A DNA stretch of 15,490 nt from contig JAZNBF010000027.1 in the NCBI GenBank assembly GCA_045586905.1, positions 1 through 15,490 on the forward strand. Reading direction: 5' to 3'. A program made the position numbers and the translations under genes. Shown in pieces: positions 6,717 to 14,300 of this stretch (within the stretch, counting starts at the first letter, position 1; each line of letters opens with the position of its first letter). Below the pieces are notes generated by a model. That model saw only the letters and a program-made list of their open reading frames with translations, was not told the origin of the DNA and made no database searches. This stretch comes from RGIG1828 sp045586905 (lineage in GTDB: Bacteria; Bacillota; Clostridia; UMGS1810).

Positions 6717-9700
6717 ATGAAAAAGCTTATATCACTTTTAATTGTCGCATCCATGCTTTTGTCACTGGCTTTGCCCGCCTTTGGTGCAGAGAGTGCAAAT
6801 GGCGCAAAAACCGTTACCAAAGTTGTTGCCAAGCTCTCCGACTATCAGACAATAACGGGTGCCGGCCTCAAGGCAAGCACAGAGCAGACCAAAAGCGGAA
6901 GCTTCACCACCTTGCTTGAAGGTGCGTCTCTTACAAAAACTACCACAGTCCCTGTGGTAACCTCCGATTTTTCCGAAGGCAAATACCTCGAGGTGAGCAT
7001 TTTTTCACCCGAGAAAACTTCCACAGCCATCGGACTTCTTCTTATATCGGACAATGTAGGCACATCATCAAAAGACTACTACTACACCATCATAAACTGT
7101 GAGTTTCAGAACTGGAAAAAGTTTTCTTTCGCTCTCAGTGGCATGAGTACAGTCGGAACTCCTGCCGGTTTCAGCAAAATCGATGCCATTCAGCTTGTTC
7201 CCGGTTATGGCGGTGTATCGGTCAATTCCCATGCCAAGTTCTTCTTTGACGACATCTACATAACATCCGCCATGTCGGAAGATGCCAATCTGGAAGAGGT
7301 AAAAACTGAAATCGAGCCTCTGGTTGTATGGAGTGCCGAGGAAAACGGTACGGGCGAGATTTTGGAAATCGACGGAAAAAAATGCGTTAAATGGGGCCCC
7401 GGCAAAGAGTCTCTCGTAAACAATTCCCCTGCCAAAAGAATCAACATGGATCCCAAATGGAACCTCAAAAAATACAAAAACCTCGTAATAGAAATGTTTT
7501 CCGAGAAAAACACAGGCAATGTATTTTGTGTAACCATGTATGGCTCCGACAACCCGGAAACCCCCAAACAAGACTTCTACTGGACCAAATTCCCCTCCAA
7601 CTGGGAAGGTGAGTGGAGACAGGTGGAAATCCCCATTCAGGGCGGCGATGGCAATGCCGGCGGCTTCTCCCATTCTCACTCACCCGATTTTGTTCCCACC
7701 GAAGGTGAATTTTTCGGTGTTGGCGGTCAGGGCCTCCACGGTGACAACTTTGTAGAAGACACCGTAGTGTACCTCAGCAAAATCTACTTTGCAGGCGATG
7801 CAAATGCAAAAGACCCCATAAACCCCGCAGGCGATCTCATATATGAAGACAACTTCGACCCCGAAACACAGACAGACTATGTTGCTATGGTCAAGGCAAA
7901 ACACCCCAGAAAGCACCACCCACGTCTCCTTGTGACCGATGAAATCCTTGCAAGAATTAAAAAATATAAAGACATCGATCCCTTTGTAAAAGCGGCATAT
8001 AACGCAGTAAAAAGAAATGCCGACAATTATCTCACAGAGCCACCACCACCACCCACCAGTACCATGTTGTCAGGAAGCGTATCGATGAACCGTAACCATC
8101 TTGAAGATGTTACCGAGGCTTGCGGCCTTATGTATCTTCTCACAGGCGACAAAAAATATCCTGAACGTATTTGGGAAGAGATTGTGACCATTATCGATGC
8201 CGATGTTGACTGGGTAAAATCGGCCAACGGTACAGGTCTTGACTCAGGTCACCTTTCAAATGCCATAGCACTTGCCTATGACTGGTGCTATGACTACTGG
8301 ACCAAAGACCAGAAGCAGTACATGCGTAACGGTGTTATGAAATATGCCCTCTACAATGCAGGACTCATCCGCAACGGCGGCGGCTACCTCGGCATGGCAA
8401 ACAACGTTGTTGCAGCTATCTCCAAGGGTTATATGACAGCATGTCTTGCATGGTGTGATGAACCCGGCTATGAAAACTATGCCAATGAATATATCAACTC
8501 CGTTATAAAATATGTGCCCGGCGCACTTCTCTATCAGTATGTGCCCGACGGTATGTATTCTGAAGGTATAGGCTACTGGTGGTATTCTGTAACCATGTTC
8601 TCCTATATGCTCACTGCTATGCAGACAGCCATAGGCACCGATGGAGGTCTTGGCGACCACGAAGGTTTCTCAAAAACTGCATATATGCCTTTCTACATCA
8701 GAGGTCCTAAAGGCGCATTCGACTTCTCCGACTCCACCAAAACCTCACAGCAATACGGTTCACCCGTATACTTCTACCTTGCCGAGCGCTATGGTGTTGA
8801 TGCTTCAAGAGCATTCCGCCTTAGCACCTACGAAAAAACCACCGACCTCGACATGCTCGACCTCGTATGGTACAACCCCGAAACTCAGGCAGCAGCCGAC
8901 TGGCGCACAGGACTGAAGCGAGATTTCGTCGTGTCAGGCCTTGAACCCATCGTGTCTTTGCGTTCAAGCTACGATCCCGATGCCTACTATATTGCAGGTA
9001 AGGGTGGCAACTCACGTACAGGTCACGACCAGTATGACGCAGGCTCGTTTGTTATCGATGCTCTCGGCGTAAGATGGATTGAAGACACAGGCCCTGAGGT
9101 ATATGAATACGACACCCCCTCATACTACCGTTACCGTGAAAGACCTGAAGGTAACAACTGTCTCTTTGTAGATCCCACACGTGGTTGGAAAGAGGGCGCA
9201 GGTCAGACACCCGGTAAAAACTCCTATGACACCATGTCCACCGTCACAGCCTCCGGCTCCAACGACGGTGCCGCCTACGGTGTTGTAGACAATGCTCCTT
9301 CCTACAAGGAAACCCTTTCAAAATATGAAAGAGGCTTTGCACTTGTAAACAACCGTACTCAGTTTATAGTGCGTGACGAAATTGAAACTCTCGCTCCCTA
9401 TGAGCTCTATTCCTACTATCACACCTCTAAAGGTTTCACCGTCACAGAGGGCGAAGACAAAAACAGCTTTGTTATGAAAGCCAAAGACGGTCAGCTTTGT
9501 AAGGTGCACTTCTTCTCCGACATCCCCGGCTTTGATGTGGGTGTTATGGATGCGGTTCATCATGAGGCATCTCCGAAACCGGGTCCCAATAATGTTCCTC
9601 ACGCTGACAACTCAGGCTTCCAGAAATTGTATTTCCATGCCAATAAGGTGACAAAAGGTCACATCACAGCAGTGTTCACACCTATGATGGAAGATGCAGA

Positions 9701-10991
9701 GGTAGACCTTCCCGAAATTTATTCGTTTACTGAATGGAATAAATACCTCGAAGATTCGGCATCTCTCACATCCATCTCCATCGACGGAGTTCCTCTTTCC
9801 GATTTCAATGCGGGCGTAGGTTCCTATAAGTTTGAAACCGAAAAGGTTGGTGTGGTTACTGCCACAGCCGGTGCAGATGTAGATGTAGAAATCACTCAGG
9901 CAACCAAAATAGGCGAAACTGCCCATATCAAAGCAACCAACAAAGAAAGCGGCAAATCCTTTACCTACTCGGTAACCTTTGCTCCCTATACCATCCCCGG
10001 CATCAGCAACGGTTTTGACATTGTATCCATCGAAGCACCCTACATCCCCGAGCCCAACAACCCACCCAAAAATGTGCTCGACGGTAACCTTTCCACCCGT
10101 TTCGCAGCCGACAGTACCGACGGTTCTGCTCAGTTCATTGTAGACCTCGGTTCCTCAAGGCGCATCAAAGGCTTCTCCATTTCGTTCTACAACGGTCACA
10201 CCCGTAAGAACAAGTTTGCAATGGAGGTTTCTCAGGACAAAGAAAACTGGACAGAAGTGTTCTTCGGATGCACCTCAGGCACCACCGATGCCCTCGTTGC
10301 CTACGACTTCGAGCCCACCGATGCCCGTTATGTCCGCTACAAAGGCTATGGCTGCTATGCTGCCGACGAGATTACAGTTGTAAACACATTTAACTCCATC
10401 ACCGAATTTGCAGTATATGGCGATGCCGACGACTTTAGTGACACCCAGGGACACTGGGCGCAGAATGAAATCTACTTTGCCAAAAACTACTCTCTTGTAA
10501 ACGGTATGGGCAACAACATGTACATGCCCGAAAACAGTGTAACAAGAGCAGAGTTTATCACCATGATGGTAAGAGGGTGCGGATTTATGGAATATCCCTA
10601 TGAAGATGGCACCTTCGCAGATGTTGCCTCTTCCGACTGGTTCAGCACAAATGTTATGACAGCCAAAGAAAAAGGCATCATCCCACCCGAGATGGTTTCC
10701 GATGGCAACTTCTATCCGTCAGCTCAGCTCACCAGAGAGGAAATGTGCGCTATTGCAACACTTGCGTTCTCATCATCCACCCACAGAGACATTCCCGTTG
10801 CAGGCACCACATCCATCTTCACCGACCTCTCCGACGGACCTTACCTTTCCTACATTGACAAGGCAATAGGCCTCCGTATCACAAACGGTATGAGCGCCGA
10901 TACCTTTGCACCCAAGGCAAACATCACACGTGCTCAGGCTGCTGCAATACTCAGACGCGTATTCCTTAAGGTGTTTAACACAAATAACTAA
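6717..10991 (+). CDS. SLH-anchored heparinase II/III-like protein, copy 2, with altered metal site
   Basis: Complete, 1424 residues from the preferred ATG at 6717. Same domain order as copy 1: signal peptide 1-24 (ends AFGA), two CBM-like domains (strands FFFDDIYIT and YLSKIYFAG), lyase toroid and beta-sandwich, cadherin-like domain, F5/8C domain and three SLH repeats. Y620 in DGMYSEGIGYW and H770 are kept, but the core differs at key positions: A561 replaces the Arg before N562-N563, GHDQ puts Q772 in place of the second His, and EGNN puts N813 in place of the HN histidine; D790 is kept. All three predicted positions align residue for residue with copy 1. It may therefore not bind Zn and could be a changed-specificity enzyme or a surface-binding pseudo-enzyme. 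A five-proline run (442-446) precedes the toroid. The unit has its own promoter and terminator. Confidence 0.86.
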   Translation: MKKLISLLIVASMLLSLALPAFGAESANGAKTVTKVVAKLSDYQTITGAGLKASTEQTKSGSFTTLLEGASLTKTTTVPVVTSDFSEGKYLEVSIFSPEKTSTAIGLLLISDNVGTSSKDYYYTIINCEFQNWKKFSFALSGMSTVGTPAGFSKIDAIQLVPGYGGVSVNSHAKFFFDDIYITSAMSEDANLEEVKTEIEPLVVWSAEENGTGEILEIDGKKCVKWGPGKESLVNNSPAKRINMDPKWNLKKYKNLVIEMFSEKNTGNVFCVTMYGSDNPETPKQDFYWTKFPSNWEGEWRQVEIPIQGGDGNAGGFSHSHSPDFVPTEGEFFGVGGQGLHGDNFVEDTVVYLSKIYFAGDANAKDPINPAGDLIYEDNFDPETQTDYVAMVKAKHPRKHHPRLLVTDEILARIKKYKDIDPFVKAAYNAVKRNADNYLTEPPPPPTSTMLSGSVSMNRNHLEDVTEACGLMYLLTGDKKYPERIWEEIVTIIDADVDWVKSANGTGLDSGHLSNAIALAYDWCYDYWTKDQKQYMRNGVMKYALYNAGLIRNGGGYLGMANNVVAAISKGYMTACLAWCDEPGYENYANEYINSVIKYVPGALLYQYVPDGMYSEGIGYWWYSVTMFSYMLTAMQTAIGTDGGLGDHEGFSKTAYMPFYIRGPKGAFDFSDSTKTSQQYGSPVYFYLAERYGVDASRAFRLSTYEKTTDLDMLDLVWYNPETQAAADWRTGLKRDFVVSGLEPIVSLRSSYDPDAYYIAGKGGNSRTGHDQYDAGSFVIDALGVRWIEDTGPEVYEYDTPSYYRYRERPEGNNCLFVDPTRGWKEGAGQTPGKNSYDTMSTVTASGSNDGAAYGVVDNAPSYKETLSKYERGFALVNNRTQFIVRDEIETLAPYELYSYYHTSKGFTVTEGEDKNSFVMKAKDGQLCKVHFFSDIPGFDVGVMDAVHHEASPKPGPNNVPHADNSGFQKLYFHANKVTKGHITAVFTPMMEDAEVDLPEIYSFTEWNKYLEDSASLTSISIDGVPLSDFNAGVGSYKFETEKVGVVTATAGADVDVEITQATKIGETAHIKATNKESGKSFTYSVTFAPYTIPGISNGFDIVSIEAPYIPEPNNPPKNVLDGNLSTRFAADSTDGSAQFIVDLGSSRRIKGFSISFYNGHTRKNKFAMEVSQDKENWTEVFFGCTSGTTDALVAYDFEPTDARYVRYKGYGCYAADEITVVNTFNSITEFAVYGDADDFSDTQGHWAQNEIYFAKNYSLVNGMGNNMYMPENSVTRAEFITMMVRGCGFMEYPYEDGTFADVASSDWFSTNVMTAKEKGIIPPEMVSDGNFYPSAQLTREEMCAIATLAFSSSTHRDIPVAGTTSIFTDLSDGPYLSYIDKAIGLRITNGMSADTFAPKANITRAQAAAILRRVFLKVFNTNN

Positions 10992-11019
10992 AACGATGTG
11001 AATCAATCACAGCTTAAAA

Positions 11020-11054
11020 AGTCACTTTGCCAGATTGGGCAGAGTGGCTTTTTT
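11020..11054 (+). terminator. Intrinsic terminator after copy 2
   Basis: AGTCACTTTGCC (11020-11031) pairs with GGCAGAGTGGCT (11038-11049), including two G-T wobble pairs and a six-base loop, and runs into six Ts (11049-11054). It lies 28 bases after the copy 2 stop. Confidence 0.88.
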
Positions 11055-11066
11055 GTGTTATTTTAT

Positions 11067-11095
11067 TTGACAAAAACAATATAACCTGTTACAAT
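11067..11095 (+). promoter_or_regulatory. Strong consensus promoter directly before a terminator
   Basis: TTGACA (11067-11072), a 17-base spacer and TACAAT (11090-11095), with an extended TG at 11087-11088. It is the only promoter in the window with a perfect -35. Transcription would start near 11102 and meet a terminator within about 46 bases. Confidence 0.75.
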
Positions 11096-11101
11096 GACAT
11101 T

Positions 11102-11148
11102 GCATACGTAATGGAGAGCACTTGTTACAGGACAGGTGCTCTTTTTTT
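11102..11148 (+). ncRNA. Candidate short RNA or attenuated leader, about 46 nt
   Basis: This is the predicted product of the consensus promoter at 11067-11095: roughly 13 bases of 5' sequence, then a terminator hairpin. Either it is a small stable RNA, or it is the terminated form of a longer leader that would reach copy 3 on read-through. No RNA family was recognised. The ATG at 11111 has no ribosome binding site, so a leader peptide is unlikely. Confidence 0.4.
11115..11148 (+). terminator. Intrinsic terminator of the short transcript
   Basis: AGAGCACTTGT (11115-11125) pairs with ACAGGTGCTCT (11132-11142), an 11-pair stem with one G-T wobble and a TACAGG loop, followed by a seven-T run (11142-11148). 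Confidence 0.88.
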
Positions 11149-11215
11149 ATCTTCAAAAGGCGTATGTATTTATGTTGAAAAGTTTTGTCAAAATGTTGTT
11201 TGGGTTGTTTTACTA

Positions 11216-11244
11216 TTGATAAAATATAAACCGCATGATATAAT
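11216..11244 (+). promoter_or_regulatory. Predicted sigma-A-type promoter of lyase copy 3
   Basis: TTGATA (11216-11221), a 17-base spacer and a perfect TATAAT (11239-11244), with an extended TG at 11236-11237. The boxes are closer to consensus than those of copies 1 and 2. The leader to the ATG at 11309 is about 57 bases. Confidence 0.8.
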
Positions 11245-11275
11245 AGAAGTAATAAAAAAGCAACCGATTGGTTAG

Positions 11276-11289
11276 TTTTGTAAACAAAA
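11276..11289. promoter_or_regulatory. Palindrome in leader of copy 3, matching that of copy 1
   Basis: TTTTGT-AA-ACAAAA lies about 32 bases after the -10 and just before the ribosome binding site. It shares both half-sites with the palindrome at 2135-2150. If it folds in mRNA or binds a protein, it could affect expression of copy 3. Confidence 0.4.
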
Positions 11290-11308
11290 AGGAGAAAGGA
11301 AGAAGAAA

Positions 11309-14300
11309 ATGAAAAAATCAATTTCACTTTTAGTTGCACTAACCATGCTTTTGTCTCTGGCTCTTCCCGCACTAAGAGTGCAGGATGCATCGGCAAACTC
11401 GGCATTCCCCAAAGTGGTTGCCGCACTTTCCGATCATGCAGTCATTTCAAAAGCAGGACTCAAATCATCCAACGAATACAAAAAGAGTGGTGCATTTACT
11501 GCTCTGCTTGAGGGTGCGACCCTTAAAAAAACTACCACTGTCGAGGTGGCAGAAACCGACCTTTCAGATGCTGAATTTATTGAGTTCTATGTTCAGAGCC
11601 CGGTTTCAACTGCCACAGCTTTTGGTCTCACCTTTATTTCCGACAACCCTGCCACACCAAGTGTTGACTACTACTATGTTCTCGTGCCTTGTAACTTCCA
11701 GGGCTGGAAGCATTTTTCTTTCCGCATGATAAGCCTCAGAAAAAGCGGCACACCAAAAGGTCTTGACTCCATCGAAAAAATGCAGATCATCCCCGGTCTC
11801 GACAGCTCAAAGGTCGACCCCACTGCAAAAATTTTCATCGATGATATTTGCATCACAGATAAGCAGTCTGAAGATGCCAATAAAGAAGAAGAACCACCAA
11901 AGATTGAACCCTACATCATCTATGATCCCGCCGAGGGCAAGCTTCCCCCAAAGACAACAGGTTGTGAGCTCGTTGAATTTGATGGTAAAAAAGTCCTCAA
12001 GTGGGGCCCCGGCGACGAAGTGCTCAGAAAAGGCTTTGGCCAACCTACTTTCCCCGGTGCAGACATTATGAAAAAATACAAGGATATTGTAATTGAAGTA
12101 TATTCTGTCAAAAACACAGGCAACTCCTTCCTTTTCAGATTTTATGGCGGCACCCGTTTCTATACTGCCACATGGCGTTCCGACTGGGAAGGTGAATGGA
12201 GAGACATAAGACTTGCCATCTCAGGCGGTCAGACAGGTTATGGTGACTTCAGAAAGGCAGACAGCTCTACACAAAAAGTTGACTTTGAAATATACGAATC
12301 CACATTATTCACTCTTACCACTCCTCCAAGCCCCTCCACTCCTTTCTTCCCCGACACCGAGGTATATATAGGCAAAGTCTATCTGGATGGCAATGCTCAG
12401 GCACAAACCGTAGCCAACCCCACAGGTGAAATAATCTATCCTGATGAATATGATCCCGACACAATGACTGACTATGTGTCTATGGTCAAAGAAAAACACC
12501 CCGACAAACACCATCCTCGTATCATCATCACCGACGAACTTTTAGACCGCATCAAAAAATATAAAGATACCGATCCCTTTATGAAAAAGGCGTATAAAAT
12601 AGTTGAGGACAAGGCAAATAACTTCCTTAAACAGCCTCCTCAGCCGCCCTATCATGCCAATTCAGTCGGTACCACACATCAGTTTAACCGTACTTTAGAA
12701 GATGTTGCAAAATATTGCGGTATGATGTATCTTCTCACAGGCGACACCAAATATGCCGACCGCGTATGGGAAGAAGCTCTCAACATGGCAAATTCCGACA
12801 AACTCTGGACCTCCACATCCACAGGTCTTGACTCTGCCCACCTTGCATGCGGTATGGGTATTGCCTACGACTGGTGCTATGACTACTGGACAAGAGAGCA
12901 AAAACTTATTATGCGAAACGCCATGATGGAGCATGCCCTTGGCGTAGCTTCCGGCATCAGAAAAGGCGTAGGATATATGGGTTTCCGCAACAATGTTGTT
13001 GCAGCCAACTCCAAGGGTTACATGACAGCTTTCCTTGCCATCTGCGATGAAGAAGGCTACGAAAACATTTCAAACGAATTTATCAATAATGTTATAAGCT
13101 ATGTTCCCATATATCTCTATCCTCAGTTTGTGCCCGATGGTAACTATGCCGAAGGTCTTGGCTATTGGGGCTATACCGTCAGATCTCTTGTGTGGATGTT
13201 TGATGCAATGAATACTTGTATCGGCACCGACGGAGGCCTTTCCGACGATCCTGCCATTAAAACAACAAGTCTGTGGCCTTTTGGTATAAGGGGTCCTCAG
13301 GGTGCATTCGACCATTCCGATGCCAACATCAATGCTCTTCAGGAAGGTGATGCAGCTTACCACTATCTCAGCGAACGTTACGACCTTCCTTCACTCAGAG
13401 CATATCGTCTTGGCACCTACGAAAAATACGAAGGCCTTGCTGTTGAGGATCTTCTTTGGTACAATCCCAAGGCCAATGCTCAGCTCGACTGGCGTGAAGG
13501 TCTCACCAATGACTATTTCTATGATGGACTCGAACCTACCGTAACCTTCCGCTCAAGCTACGAGCCCGATGCTCTCTTCATTGCTGGCAAGGGTGGTAAC
13601 AGAATGACAGGTCACGACCAATCCGACGCAGGTACATATGTAATAGATGCTCTCGGCGTAAGATGGATTTGTGATACAGGTGCAGGTGTCTACAACAATA
13701 ATGCTCCTGATGAATGTTACTATCGTAACAGAGCAGAAGCCCACAACTGTATCGATTTCAATCCCGAAGACGGCGGCGGTGAGGGTGGCGGTCAGACTAT
13801 GCCCATAAACAATCAGTCCACACTTTGCCCCATAGTAGATGAAGGCAAAGCCGACGGTGCAGCCTTTGGTGTATTTGACTTAAAACCTTCCTATCAGGAA
13901 GATGTCATAGACTATAAACGTGGTATAGGCCTCATTACTAACCGTACACAGTTTATAGTGCGTGATGAATTCAAAGGAGTAAAATCATCTGAAATTTATT
14001 CCTATTTCCACACAGCTAAAGACAATGCAATCACAATCAATCCCGATGGTAAGTCGCTTACAATGAAAACTAAAAACGGTCAAGTTTGTAAGGTAAACTT
14101 TATCACCGACATTAAAGACTTTGAAGTAGGCATTATGGAAGCTGTTCCTCATGCGGCATCACCCGTGCCCGCTCCCGACAAAGTTCAGGACAGACCTGCA
14201 TCCACCATTCACAAATTCTACATCCATGCCCATAACGTAAAAGATGCTGCCATCACAGCTGTATTCACCCCCATGGTAGAGGATAAGGAAGCAGAACTTC

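Larger units (their letters stand above)
10992..11308. other. Intergenic region between copies 2 and 3
   Basis: This 317-base gap is densely regulatory. In order it holds the copy 2 terminator (11020-11054), a consensus promoter (11067-11095) leading at once into a second terminator (11115-11148), the copy 3 promoter (11216-11244), a TTTTGT-NN-ACAAAA palindrome (11276-11289), and two overlapping ribosome binding sites (AAGGAG 11289-11294 and AAAGGA 11295-11300). No convincing protein gene was seen. Confidence 0.75.

Noticed and set aside
11027..11275. Rightward 82-codon frame between copies 2 and 3
   Set aside because: It spans two terminators and two promoters, has no ribosome binding site, and has no protein-like composition.
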